Part shown: piece by piece, positions 12,061 to 23,021 of the stretch
How the letters are laid out: each line of letters opens with the position of its first letter
Position numbering within the stretch: the first letter of the stretch is position 1
Source: Clitopilus passeckerianus
Taxonomy: Eukaryota; Basidiomycota; Agaricomycetes; Agaricales; Entolomataceae
DNA: 64,000 nt
Assembly (NCBI GenBank): GCA_944990035.1
Contig: CALYLX010000034.1
Location: 248,001-312,000 of the forward strand
Direction of reading: 5' to 3'
Translations under genes and position numbers: made by a program
Notes under the pieces: generated by a model
Database searches by the model: none
Seen by the model: the letters and a program-made list of their open reading frames with translations, nothing else
Told to the model about the DNA's origin: nothing

Positions 12061-12111
12061 TGCATGTCGTGAATCACTGAACGGTGGTCCAATGGGACCC
12101 ACAAACCTTAC

Positions 12112-12982
12112 ATGACTCATCTTCTCGAAAAAGCTCCTCGGAACCGTAAGTCAAGTCATGCTCCCCCATGCACTCCCGTGCAGTCGCCTCCCGAACTCAT
12201 TCTCGTTCTTGATTCGAGTGGTTCACTCTTGCTCTCCATGGAGAGACAATGGACGCCGGAAACCAAGGTCGCTTGGATCAAGAGACGCGATGATTACACC
12301 AATGCTCGCAAAGCAGATTCCATGGCCGAGCTACGAGAATCTAACCCTCGGGAGTACCAGGTGAAATTGGGTCTAGAAAGGAAGATATTGTAGGCACGAC
12401 TTGAAGAAATGGCCTCGAAAACGAATGCATGGCCGGTACTATTCTTTCTAGTTTTCAAGCGTACACCGATGCTGAGCGTAGTCTTTTTAGATCAACAAGC
12501 ATCCTCTCTGGACAATGCGTGCCCCGTTTGACGGTACACCGTACTTGACACACAATATGTGTCATGTTCATGGCTTCAGTAAAGTGAGGATGAACTCCTT
12601 TCTTAGCTTCGCTCGAGTCCTCAGTCTTTGATGCAGGTTCAATTCCGACAAAATCAGGATCTGAATTCCTTGGTGTACGAGTTCTACATGGAGAGAGTTC
12701 CCGATTGCACAAGCGGAGTAACAAATCGCTTACACCCTACCACTTACCAGACATAACTACCTAGGCCCAAGCCCACACGTCTCATTCTACCGCTTTGATC
12801 TTGCTACTCGAATAGCTCAGATTGAATGGTGGGACGAACTACTAAAAATGAAGTGGGTGGGAGACCAGCATTGGAAGATCGAGGTTTACTTCGAACAGGA
12901 GGTAGAAGGCTGGGTATCAAGACCACGAGGAGATTTTGACCAGAGTCCGGATATATTGTACTATATGGGACAGGAAATGTGA
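12112..12982 (+). pseudogene. Unrecognised coding relic or intron-rich hypothetical gene
   Basis: Two coding-like stretches are seen. The first, 12112-12393, is Lys/Arg/Glu-rich (for example ERQWTPETKVAWIKRRDDY); it ends in TAG and continues in the same frame to about 12531. The second, about 12719-12982, contains EWWDELLKMKWVGDQHWKIE and ends with TGA. Both have protein-like composition, but I could not join them into one open frame with credible splice sites. They may be exons of one unknown gene or parts of a decayed one. The location between two other relics favours decay. No family was recognised. Confidence 0.4.
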
Positions 12983-13174
12983 TGATCTGTGATTACTTAG
13001 GGTTCTTTCAGTTGCGTTTGCAAGCTTGCGCCACACACGGGGGATCATAGAATGTCGCCACGAGGCCTATTATCGCAAGAGGATCGCAGTTTGTGGGCGC
13101 AGTGCGGGAATCGGATCAGGGATATAAAATGTGCAATCGGATGAGCAGCAGACGTATGTACAAGAGTCTACTTC

Positions 13175-13668
13175 ATGTGGTTTTGCCCTTGCTGTGCCAA
13201 TGGTCTCACCATCGTGGAACACGATGGAAAAAATACATGGAGCTGCCCCACCTGCCCGTATCTATTTTCTATAACAAAGCAGGTAAGTTCATCCAAAGCT
13301 AAACTCTGTTAAAGCCTGCCATGAACACACTTGATAAGAAAACCGCTCGAACCTACCGGGAAACCAAGGAAGCTGATGGTGTCCTAAGTCCAGGAGATTC
13401 CTATGAACACTTGCCTCATACAGCGTGTACTGTTCACAGCTCTTAGTAATCTTTGAGGATTTACTAATTCTTCCGGCAGTTCAATGCAATAAATGTCCTA
13501 ACACATCTGTGTACTTCCTGTCAAGCAACTGCAAACGCAGTCGGCTGATGAGCCTATGACAACATGTGCGCAAAGATTCAACTTGCCGATTCTTAATCTG
13601 ACTCCATTGTTTTACCAATAGACTATAGGTATATTGAACTTGACTCAGAGTCACATTTCTGTTCATAA
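13175..13668 (+). pseudogene. Decayed RNA polymerase III subunit C11 (TFIIS-like zinc ribbon)
   Basis: The first exon (13175-13282) begins MWFCPCCANGLTIVEHDGK and continues to the second cysteine pair CPTCPY, typical of the RPC11/RPC10 N-terminal zinc ribbon. A second exon (13339-13426) resembles the linker. A third (from 13480) carries QCNKC and then LQTQSADEPMTT, matching the family hallmark (Q-x-RSADEPMT) that stimulates RNA cleavage. The pieces are not in one frame: a shift near 13520 separates the cysteine pair from the SADEPMT segment. The hallmark Arg is Gln, and the last cysteine pair is missing in the final exon (13622-13668). Splice sites remain credible, so it is probably a decayed gene duplicate rather than a retrocopy. 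A functional copy should exist elsewhere in the genome. Confidence 0.75.
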
Positions 13669-15715
13669 CGGTAACCTTTTCCCGTTCAGATGCACGGCTT
13701 GCGGCACAATTCGAAGAGAGGATTGATTGATGTAAATGGGCAGGATCCTGGCATGTCCCGGTATTGGAGCCAATAGGGCGCTGCGGATGCTAATACCACG
13801 GGCTGTTTGAGAAATTTAGGGACCAATAGCGCAGAATCATGAAGACTCGCCATGCTCGTTCAGAACAAGTTCAGCCTGAGAAACCAGTGTTGTTTACGAG
13901 TCTGGAGGTTACGACAGCGAGTTCTTTTTCCTTGAGGTTACTACGCGGTCGTCTGCATCAGTTCATCACTTACGTTTCCGCTCCCTCATTCGTTCGGTTG
14001 TCATCCTGTTCAAAGCCGATGCACTGCCGTCGTCAAAGTGATGTCATATGCCTACAAATGGTATACAAACACATGGTGCACCCGTCGCCTATCGTTCGGC
14101 AAAGGTTGCCGCTGATCTCGGTGCGTCACGGTCTTTCGGTTACGAGGATGGAGTGGATACTCCATTGAGTTCTTTCCAGCGTCCAAAGTTCCAAAACTTT
14201 ACAATATTTTTGCTTGTTTGTAATTGGTATTTCTCTAATTTCGATTGGTCCATAAACTCATAATTTGCCTTTTATGGGTGCTTAAGTCTCGTGTGAATAC
14301 ATCACTAGGTTAAGTCGATTTCTTGATCCTTAGCTAATTTTTTATCTATACACAGTAATTTTCCTGTGATCATCAATCATTGCATCACCTCAATCCTTTC
14401 CTTTCGTCAACTACGGATGACTTCCAAGTTTCGGAGCGTATTCAAGCCATACGAGACTCCCCTTTGGTGGGTATTGTCTCTTCGAGTAAACCTGTGCCTT
14501 ACCTCCTGACAGAGTACAACGCATTGTAATTTGGTACTCGCTACACTCGCCCTCACGTCGTTCTTTCCCGTCCCCTTCAGAAGACGGCCATTTCCATTGG
14601 AAGTCCTGCGATCTAGCGTCTTAGGACTTCTTCCCTGACCCAGATCGCTACTTAAACTGGTTTGTTCCATCATCTGATGATCAAGCACGACCCTCTCGAT
14701 ACCCGGTGTTTATTGAGAGGCTCAGGCAGTACCTCCGCCCCAATCTGCGTGGCAGATATCCAGAATGGGGTGTCCACGGTTCATTATGGGCCAGTGCTCG
14801 TTTTACTATACCTCTGTGGATAGATCCGCGAGCTATTGGCGTCATGTCAACCCGTACCAACGTGCTTGACTTCAGTTGGCGTTCGTTGTCGCATAAACTG
14901 CATCCTGTTAAGTATGCTTTTTGGGGATACGCGGTTTATTACCCTGTCGTGCAGTGGGCTCGCCTGCTCATAGATATATGTTTACTACCTTGCCTGTAAT
15001 TGTAGGTTGCCAAAACAATGCCAGGAGGGTGATGTTAACCCTAATGGTATATACCTCCACAGAAGAATGCCGATCTGCTTGTCACACTGGATATCCAGCT
15101 GGCGGCATGCCGGTCTTCATACGAAATGTGACATGTCCTAGCCAAATATTGAATTGCCGAGGATGATTACTAGACCAGAACCTGCATCTATGTGTCTAAC
15201 CCCCAAAATCCAGCCAATGAACTGATCCCTAAAGGGTCTAACGCTGGTGATAGCGGCAGCCTCCATCCGAGTTTATGCCATGCCGGAACGGAAGTGGCCG
15301 CTCCATACAAGTCAGCTTAATGGACGACGGTTGGTGCTGAATGGCATGGCTTCAAGTTCCCGTTATTCTCTCTCCTCTCCCATCTTCCCTTAAGCTTTAG
15401 CCCAGCAATTTTAATCATGCGTTAGCATACGCGAGCTTGGATTGTGGGACTGGATGAGTACTTACCTTTGACATTACGTTAGACGCACTGTAGGCCCGGT
15501 TGATATTTCTACTACTAGTAGCATTTGTTTGCTATTTAAGCACCAATACTCGTTCACTTGGAAGTTACAGTTACAGAGATTGAAATTCATTCGGTATAAC
15601 CGAGTAGGTATTCGCTACGCAGTTTCTTTCTTCTCTGAAAAGACTCCGGACTCGTAACCAGCCATGCCGCAGCATTGGCCCACTCCCACAAGTCCAGACG
15701 TTGACTATACGAGCA
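13669..15715 (+). other. About 2 kb with unassigned coding-like fragments
   Basis: No intact gene. Two plus-strand stretches look protein-like: 14386-14529 (contains DDFQVSERIQAIRDSPL) and 14625-14999 (contains DPDRYLNWFVPSSDD and RGRYPEWGVHGSLW). They lie in different frames with stops between, and no clean introns connect them. I do not recognise either. They may be remains of one old gene or a mobile element. The rest shows nothing. Confidence 0.35.
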
Positions 15716-15764
15716 AAGACGTCCAAAGTCGGCTTAGCGACGCTAAGCCGACTTTGGACGTCTT
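15716..15764. repeat. Perfect inverted repeat, 23-base arms, 3-base loop
   Basis: The left arm 15716-15738 is the exact reverse complement of the right arm 15742-15764, with loop GAC at 15739-15741. Weaker symmetry continues outward (GTTGACTATA near 15700 against TATAGTCGAC near 15775), so the whole foldback may reach about 80 bases. It could be the tip of a mobile element, a MITE-like foldback or a hairpin RNA source. No target-site duplication was identified. Confidence 0.85.
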
Positions 15765-15919
15765 GACTCATCTATAGTCGACGACTGATCTGGGCTTTTA
15801 TCACGTGTGTCGCTTTAGAGACTAAGTTCGTTTAGATTGGATAAATTGTTGATAAGGAAAAATACAATGTAATTATCAATTTGCGAGCACATTTTCAGTT
15901 GTGTCATCTAAATCTACAT

Positions 15920-16480
15920 CTAAGTCAGGCTCGGCACCACCAGGCCAGGTGTGGGTTGCAGAAGCTCATAGAGCTCTAATTCATCCTGCAGGCTCCCAAT
16001 TGCACTTCGATTCTGAATTTCCACCCAATGCGCATTATTAAAGTCAAAGAGATCAGCGATCTTAAATGAGAATGATGTAGGAAGAGGAATCACAGGCTCA
16101 CGACTGCGTTCCTGTTCCTCCTTCTCCTCCTCCTCCTCTTCTTCAACAGCGGCGTGGTCGATAGCTGAACGCGTTTTGCTGTGTTGGGCTTGGTGTCGCC
16201 GAGGCAGCAGCAGGAGGTACACTAGCGGGTGTGGCTTGCGTTGATGATAGTGCATATACCACTCCCCTCGAGCAAGCTCAGCAGCCTCCTTCTGTGTGAT
16301 CTCGCCAACCTTGTGATGGAGACATTGGATGCAGATGACTTTATTCTCGTCCCGTTGCCGGTTCGTGAATGCGTCATCGCATTTCTGAGGTAGCGAGTAG
16401 CCAGGGTGGTCTTTGAAATAAGCTCTCCACCAACCTCTCGGTCGAGTAGAGCTTATTCCAGATCCAGTAGCGCGACTCAT
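15920..16480 (-). CDS. Hypothetical protein with BED-like zinc-finger pattern
   Basis: An uninterrupted 186-residue ORF starting at the ATG at 16480. The N-terminal third contains WWRAYFKD followed by CIQC and, about 30 residues later, HYHQRKPH, spaced like a BED/hAT-type finger (C-x2-C ... H-x-H). A run of about 15 glutamates with some lysine follows. The C-terminus has NAHWVEIQNRSAIG and an acidic helix ending PSLT. BED fingers are common in hAT transposases and their domesticated relatives. No catalytic transposase core is present, so this would be a truncated element or a stand-alone DNA-binding protein. The strong palindrome about 160 bases downstream of its stop fits a mobile origin. 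Function is unproven. Confidence 0.5.
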   Translation of the reverse strand: MSRATGSGISSTRPRGWWRAYFKDHPGYSLPQKCDDAFTNRQRDENKVICIQCLHHKVGEITQKEAAELARGEWYMHYHQRKPHPLVYLLLLPRRHQAQHSKTRSAIDHAAVEEEEEEEKEEQERSREPVIPLPTSFSFKIADLFDFNNAHWVEIQNRSAIGSLQDELELYELLQPTPGLVVPSLT

Positions 16481-18160
16481 AGCTGAACAAGAGACGTGTT
16501 ATGGACTTGTTCAGCTCAATCCACCTCTTTTATACAACACTTCTGGAAAAAGTAGGGATATACTTCGATGTTAAGACCTTTTTTTCCTTGGCAGAAGTCA
16601 CTCAGATAATGGTGAATGTGAGCACATTCACTCGTACACTTCCAATATTGGATGCTATCATGAGGCGGCACTAATTCAATCGGAAAAACTCAAGAGGCAA
16701 CTGTATCCACCTCCAGCTTCAAACAAACCGAAATTTTTACATAGTATTATAGAGATTATACATTGAATTCTCCGGTTTGTGTTCTCGGAATTATTCAGCC
16801 TTGTTCTAAGACTGAATCTACTTCACGGCACTCAAATCTTCGACGAGCAAGATTTTTGATCTATTATATTATGTAATGGACATTTCTACGTACACGTGAT
16901 TAAAGTTGCCAATAGTCAGCGACCGTCCATCAACGGTCGTCGAATGGCCGGTGTGGAAATAAATTCCTTAGCCGCAGGGAGTGCACTTGAGTCGGGTCCC
17001 GTTGAGTTTGGTAGAGTACGAGTAAACCTAAGTGAAAAATAATTCCTCGAAGGTTGAGGAGTGAGCGTGAAAGTAGGAGATCAAGAGGTGATGGTGGCCT
17101 TTAGCCGAGACGCGCGACGCGTCTGAGGGAAGGAAAGGGAGAGACTGGGAAACTGAACGTGAAAACACTCAATAAACTAGTGCCCACTCTTTGTGGACGA
17201 TGCTGGAGCTCTCTTTGAGCTCAGTGCTGAAGTATTCTTGAGATGTTCGACTGACGAACGAGCTTAGACAGGCTGGAAAGTTGGGGAGAAGGTATAAATT
17301 GCCGGGAGAGGGGGAAAGTGGGAAAGTGGGGATTCGTGAGGTCGAAAATACAGGTGGTGGGTATTTATAATGTACAGAAACCGAAGGCGCACGTACTCTC
17401 GTGCCCCGGACCCAAAATGATGTCATAATGTACAGAAAAACGAAGAGGGAGCTCGAAAATGAGAGAGAAAGAATAACATACGAAAAAGGAAAGGCCTTGA
17501 CCGAATGTGGAAATACCTCCGGATGACGAGTTCTGGGGAATTTCTCGAGGCGACGGGAGTCGCGTAGGCGTGCTGTGGCCCTAGCAGCATCTTTTACGCG
17601 TCCTAGGACTCCCTTCAGCACTCTACCATCCCAGATTCGTTTCCCCTTTGATATCTCCAGACCCGATGTCGGCTGTATAGTACAATGTAATTAATTATGG
17701 AATAGAAAAGAAGTATACGTATCGTTCGTCTCGAGAGTCCTTAACCATATCCTGCAGAGAATGTGATGCGGTTTACACGATGGAATGGAAGTCTTGACCA
17801 TCCAGACACGCAGAATAACATAACGAGGCGAATAGCGATCTTGAGGAGGAATGCGAGGTTTGCTGCGAATGCCGAGAAAGCTTGATGGTGTCGGGGAAAT
17901 ACCAAGTTGCCGGTGAACGATCTTCTTCTGCACGTTCCCTCTGTACGTCCAGATTCCCTTCCACACCGGCAAAGTCGTGCATCCGACTGTTGGCTCCAGC
18001 TGACGACTGGTACAACACTGTTCAGAGGAACCCCTTTGGTCGGCTCTGCGGACCGGTGGAGCAAACATTCAACAACAAATTCGGAAATTCGGCTTTTGAG
18101 AATCTTGACCATTCAATCAATCATGTCCACCGTCGTTTGTCGACCGCGACCGATTAAGCC
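16481..18160. other. Intergenic, about 1.7 kb
   Basis: Several ORFs of 80-150 codons occur on the minus strand (17169-17621 and two overlapping frames at 17691-18112). Their low-complexity or arginine/serine-rich translations do not look like proteins. No gene was supported. Confidence 0.5.
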
Positions 18161-20017
18161 ATGTCGACGAACATGGATGCTGCAGCGAGCAGAGCGAGGC
18201 GGTCAAGGACGATAACCTTGCTGGCATCAGTAGTTGCAGCACTTTGTGCAGGCACAAACTATGTACGTTCATGAAATTACACCATGACTGCTAGAGAAGG
18301 CTGACACCATTTTCCAGAGTTTCTCAGGTAGAAATGGCAACTAACTTTCTTGAACTGTCTCTAATGGTTATGCAGCATATGCACCTCAACTTGGCTCGCG
18401 TCTTGGTATCAGCCACACCAGGCTCAACATGATTGGCCTCGCAGGAAATTGTACATCCTGCCTCCAAATCCGAAAATGCAGAGGCTAATACTTACTCAGA
18501 TGGAGCGCATATCAGCGGTCCGATATGGGGAAGGCTGATAGACGCGAATGGGCCCCGCCTGGGTTTACTTGCAGCCTGCGCATTCCTGTTCTGCGGTTAC
18601 TTTGGGACGAAGGTCATATACGACCTAGGTGTTCCCGCCAGCTCAGCGACTATACCCATAACGACACTTTGCACCTTGATTCTATTCAAGGCAATGACAG
18701 GGTCCGGAGGCAACGCTGGATTCTCGGCGGGGATGAACTCTACGGCCAAGTCGTTCCCTAGCTCATCCGTAAGTTGCCAGCGTCTAAGGACAGAACAAAA
18801 CTGATTCCTGCATAATAGCGAGCTACGACTGTTGGAATAGTCGCTTCGGGATTTGGGCTATCGGCACTGCTCTTCTCCACCATCTCTCGTGTATTCCTTG
18901 CGGGGAAAACGTCGTCTTTCCTAACGCTTCTTGCGTTTGGGACCTCTGTTCCCATGTTTCTAGGTTCGTTCCTCATCAAGCCCGTACCCCCGCCATCTGA
19001 ACAGGGTACTCTCGAAATCGAATATCCCGAGGAAGAACAGGCATTACTGCCCTCAGATGATGTGCCGAAGCCAGCTCAGCAAGTCAATGTACACGGCCGC
19101 AAGCTTGCAAAGACTTTGAATTTTTGGTTGATTTTTACCATCATGTCGCTACGTGGGTCTGATTTCCTTGTTAGGAACCTGACACGTCCTAACAAAGTAA
19201 CAGTTGCAGGGTCTGGATTAACGTGTACGGTCAACGTCGTTTAGTGTTGTTGTACTTTCGTCTAATTACGATTTTTTTCAGACATCAACAACGTGGGGTC
19301 CATGGCAAGAGCCCTATACGCTCACGAAAACCCAGAATATGACCCTGTGGGTGCCAACATATGGCAAGGAACTCAAGTCTCCGCGATCAGCTTCACGAAC
19401 TTCGCCGGAAGGATCCTTATAGGTAAGTTGAACCGCCCACGTTTTCACCAGCACCAGGACTGACTTAACAAATTCACAGGGCCAATATCCGACCAAGCCA
19501 GGAACCGACTTGGGCTACCTCGCTCATACTGCATGGTTCCAGTCGCACTCTTACTTCTATCTTCACAGCTTGCAGTGTTGACAATTGACCGCGTGGAGTC
19601 GTTGTGGATCGCGAGCTCGATGCTGGGTTCTGCATACGGAAGTATTTATGCACTGTTTCCTAACGTCTGCATTGAGTGGTTTGGGATGCGTGAGTAGTTC
19701 CTCTTCCCATCCTTACGAAGATTCTTTCACACATGAACTTCCCAGCTCACTTTTCTGAAAACTGGGGTTTCATCGCCCTCTCGCCCATCATCTCCAGCAA
19801 CGTATTCGCTCTGGTGTTTGGGCGGATACTCGATGCTCATAGTCCCAAACCGCTTCAGAATGGTATCCTGGCTCTGGCCGACAAAGGGCAGTGTCTTGAA
19901 GGACGGCGGTGTTATTCTGATGCGCTGTATTCAACGTGTTGCGGGTGTCTTTTGGCATTAGTGCTTAGCGTATGGGCTGCATATAGAGAACGCCATCGTA
20001 TTGTGAAAGTATCTTAG
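18161..20017 (+). CDS. MCH1: MFS transporter, MCH1/nodulin-like (copy B)
   Basis: A paralog of the gene at 7571-9585, predicted at 477 residues from nine exons: 18161-18262, 18318-18327, 18376-18450, 18500-18768, 18819-19152, 19204-19224, 19282-19422, 19480-19689 and 19746-20017; the sum divides by three. Exons 1-4 and 6-8 have exactly the same lengths as in copy A, including the 10-base and 21-base exons. Exon 5, coding the central cytosolic loop, is shorter by 84 bases, and the C-terminal tail is shorter. Conserved motifs are GLAGNYG, GPIWGRLIDANGPR, the loop-exon start RATTVGIVASGFGLSA and HFSENWGF. Frame and splice sites are intact, so the gene appears functional. The substrate is unknown. 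Confidence 0.8.
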
Positions 20018-20165
20018 AGGTTAATAGCGATTGCTGAGATGGGAGTCGATTTGAGTTTGTGATGAGTGTTAAAAGCGGTCCAGAGTGCTCTGTGTGGGTC
20101 CTTGGTGGGTCCTGGGATGCTTTCAAATTACAACGGGACCTTGGCTTCTCAGGCGCGTCTTCATC

Positions 20166-21194
20166 ATGTCTACTCTACCCAGTTCAAAACCGGACTTCAT
20201 CGATCTTGCAAAAACGATTGCCCACGCTCATTGCAATACTACAAGCGTATCTTGCCGTCTACACGACGAGCAAGGCTGTTTTAGCCAGACCTACATCGTG
20301 GAACTTGAAGACCAGTCCCAGGTCATCGTCCAGTTTCGAGACAATCCTCTATGTGCTAGCACACCGTACGTCTTTCTTCGCTGGAATATGCACTTGTCCC
20401 CTGAGCGTGTCTGCAGAGAAATTGGGAACCCTGGTTCCAACTATCGAGAAGAAGATTACGGATATCTCTGTATCCACTCATGTCTACATCATGAACTATA
20501 TCAATGGATCGATGTGGAATTCGGCTCTAGGACCCTGGGAGGACGACGCTGCGATCGCTGGCCAACTTGGAGAGGCATTATCGCGCTGTATCGTCGGCCC
20601 AGATTCCTCAGAGGTCGTTGAATCTTACATCATCCCACGCCTCCAATCCGTGTTGCGCGAAAACATTCCATCAGACCAACTTGAACTGCGTAGAAGCGTT
20701 GAAGAACTCATCTCGATTGCTCCTAATCTGAAGAAACTCCCTCTTTCTCTTTCCCATCTGGATCTCAATGCGACGAACGTGAGTAGGCCTTCATGAGCTG
20801 GTCACCACTGCCTAAACATGAACGTCAGATGCTCATTGCGAGTCGGGGGCCACCTCGACTAATCGGCATTTTGGACTGGGAACTCTCGAAGTATCTTCCT
20901 TTCGGCATTGACGGCGCTCGGATACGCTACATGTCTGTGATCAACCGAGACCGAGTCGATTGTCCTGAAGAGCCTGGGTCTACCCTGATTGCAACTTCAT
21001 TCGGGAAAACCTTTACGAGGAATCTTGCTGCTGATCTTAAAGGTTATGTCGTGGACGCCATGAAGGTCGGGGTGATCCTATATCTAGAGTTCCCAGAAGG
21101 CTGTGGGCAACGGGAGACGAGGGACATTCAGAATGCCGAGAATCGTTTGCAATGGTTCGAGGATGTGTTTAGACCACTATGTTCGCCTCGCTGA
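20166..21194 (+). CDS. Aminoglycoside phosphotransferase/choline kinase-fold protein
   Basis: A predicted 312-residue APH-family kinase-like protein from exons 20166-20365, 20406-20778 and 20829-21194 (sum divisible by three). The Brenner motif HxDxxxxN is present as HLDLNATN, giving the catalytic Asp and metal-binding Asn. The second metal site is ILDWE, the equivalent of DFG. The N-lobe ends QVIVQFRDNP, and the hinge region reads THVYIMNYINGSMW. The acceptor for exon 2 was placed at 20405 because it alone joins the two lobes in frame; the resulting intron is only 40 bases. Such proteins are numerous in basidiomycetes, mostly with unknown small-molecule substrates. A link to antibiotic resistance is not implied. 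Confidence 0.75.
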
Positions 21195-21612
21195 GTCTGT
21201 CCACCAAGAGCTCCTGTATTTGTATAGAAACTTGTTACCTGCGGTCATGTAAAATAACAGCCACAGCGACAAGTTTGAAACCCCAGTCCAATGGTAACTG
21301 ACTTGTCAGTCGCAGAGGCCCACAGGTAGGCATATGAAACGCAACGCCGAAATAACCCAAACGTGCAGCAGTCATGATGGGCCTGAAGATCTTCCCTATG
21401 AGACGGCGAAGCGAGATATCCTCCTTCATGGCATGAGTTAGAGCGACGTACTCTCTCAGGCGTCGAAAGAGCCTTCTTCTTGGGCGCAACGATGCTGGTA
21501 TTACTGGGATGATCAACACAAAAGATCGGCGAGGTTGATACGAAATTGAATCACTGCCGCTCATGATATATCTAAAGCGGTCCAGACTTGTCTATTTGGC
21601 TTGCTTTACAAC
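21195..21612. other. Intergenic, APH gene to tRNA
   Basis: A minus-strand 109-codon ORF (21235-21564, Arg-rich) is possible but unsupported by any recognised feature. Otherwise nothing was seen. Confidence 0.5.
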
Positions 21613-21685
21613 GGGGCCATAGCTCAGTTGGGAGAGCAGTAGACTGAAGTTCTAAAGGTCCCGCGTTCAATCCGCGGTGGCCCCA
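21613..21685 (+). tRNA. tRNA-Phe (anticodon GAA), no intron
   Basis: A 73-base cloverleaf. The 7-bp acceptor stem GGGGCCA pairs with TGGCCCC, with discriminator A. The D arm is GCTC...GAGC with AGTTGGGA loop. The anticodon loop CTGAAGT gives GAA. The T arm is CCGCG-TTCAATC-CGCGG. The first anticodon-stem pair is G-A (unpaired) and the other four pair normally. Internal A box (TAGCTCAGTTGG) and B box (GTTCAATCC) are present. A T5 run right after the gene (21688-21692) can terminate RNA polymerase III. Confidence 0.93.
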
Positions 21686-21902
21686 TCTTTTTGTTTTCCC
21701 ACCATTGGATGTCTTCTGCTTTGACATGCGTTTGAACATTCGCAGTATGCCGGCTGGAACAGCATGTACATTCGATGACGCCTGGCGCAGAGCAGAAAGA
21801 AGAGGGGAATAGAGTCCTATCTTGTAGCATTAATCATACATTGTACTGTAAATTATTTACCCTTATAATTACAGCTACTGAAGACGCCGGATAATGTGAA
21901 AA

Positions 21903-22500
21903 TCAGAAGAAGAACGAATGTCGTTTTCTGGAGTCTCGAGAGGATGTTGGACTCGGACCCCAAGCGCTATTCTCGTCGTCGAGCATCTCGGCCTGTTTTT
22001 AGGTCGTTAGTGTAAGTGTGATTATAAATGGGCAGGTAGTGCTCACCACGTAAAGGCATTGTCGTTTGGGATGCTCTTGAATGGCTTCGTACTGAGCAAA
22101 CTGACGAAGGTTGAGAATACACGTGCATTCGAGGCGATTATTGTGACTTACAGGAAACACACCGGACATCACTCTCGATAGCCTGTTGCTTAGCCTGGCT
22201 AGCGATGACTTTCTCGTCTAAGCCTCCGTCAGCTGCAATATCAATCATGGATTCACTGAGTATAACATACCCTAGGTATTCTCGGTATCGGACCTTCAGC
22301 CATTCTGCTAGTCTGGTGCAAGAGAGGGCTGGTGGCGCTCCAGTTCCGCTTCCTAGTTTATAACGGGCAAGAAATGAGGGGCGTGTACTCCACGCCGCGA
22401 AGTAATCAGAATCACAATGCCACTGGTTTCGTGATCAGTGGTGGGTTGCCTTGTGCCTTGCGGAGTCGAGCACGGAGGTCGCAAAGGTGGAAGCTGCCAT
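21903..22500 (-). CDS. Hypothetical protein, intron-rich
   Basis: Proposed from the ATG at 22500 (MAASTFATS), an intron 22473-22423, then a long exon containing WHCDSDYFAAWSTRPSFLA and RLAEWLKVRYREYLG, followed by GGLDEKVIASQAKQQAIESD. Further exons give FAQYEAIQEHPKRQCLY and a C-terminus (AEMLDDENSAWGPSP) ending at TGA 21905-21903. Composition is clearly protein-like and the introns are of normal size, but the middle splice sites are uncertain. Several cysteines are present, without a twin CX9C pattern that I could confirm. I do not recognise the family. It is transcribed away from the BUD14-like gene. Confidence 0.5.
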
Positions 22501-23021
22501 TCGACCTTTGAGAAACGACCAGAACCAGGTATTTATCAGACTTTCTGCTCAGAAGAAGCCCTCGAAGTTTTATGTCGGTCATATTGCGCACCAGAAGGCG
22601 CTCGACGGTGCACGAAGACCACGCCCACGCGAGACGGACCGTGGGCGACGATCATGATGGTTGGTTGTTTCCATGCAGCTCAGGGTCCGACGATTAGCAC
22701 CGTGGACCAAACAGGCGCAAATACCCTCCACACCGTCCTCAACGTCGCCAACGACTGCCAGCGCTGCTGTGTATATCCCGGTCCTCTATATTGCTGAGCA
22801 CGACGAGCAAGTTTTTCTCCGTCTAGGAAGCTACCTAAAAGCACTCTCTGGAGCCTCACTCTCATTTTGGCTCGTCGGCTCGCATCCATACCCAAGGACC
22901 CAGGCAAAGAATTTTGACGCTTGAGGCGCAAGTTTGGTGGAAGGTATTGGTGTGGTTCATGACTGCTATGAAGCTGTTTCTGACCGAAGACCGCAATTTC
23001 CAGTGATTTTATGCAATTCTA
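22501..23021. other. Intergenic between divergent genes
   Basis: About 520 bases between the hypothetical minus-strand gene and the SH3/RA gene. Several frames are open, but none reads convincingly. An unseen 5' exon of the SH3/RA gene could lie here. Confidence 0.45.

Noticed and set aside
17169..18112. Minus-strand ORFs of 120-150 codons upstream of the second MCH1-like gene
   Set aside because: Two frames overlap each other, translations lack domains, and no splice structure was convincing.
20166..21194. Reading the APH-fold gene as an antibiotic resistance gene
   Set aside because: APH-fold kinases are abundant in basidiomycetes and mostly act on other substrates; nothing here points to drug resistance.
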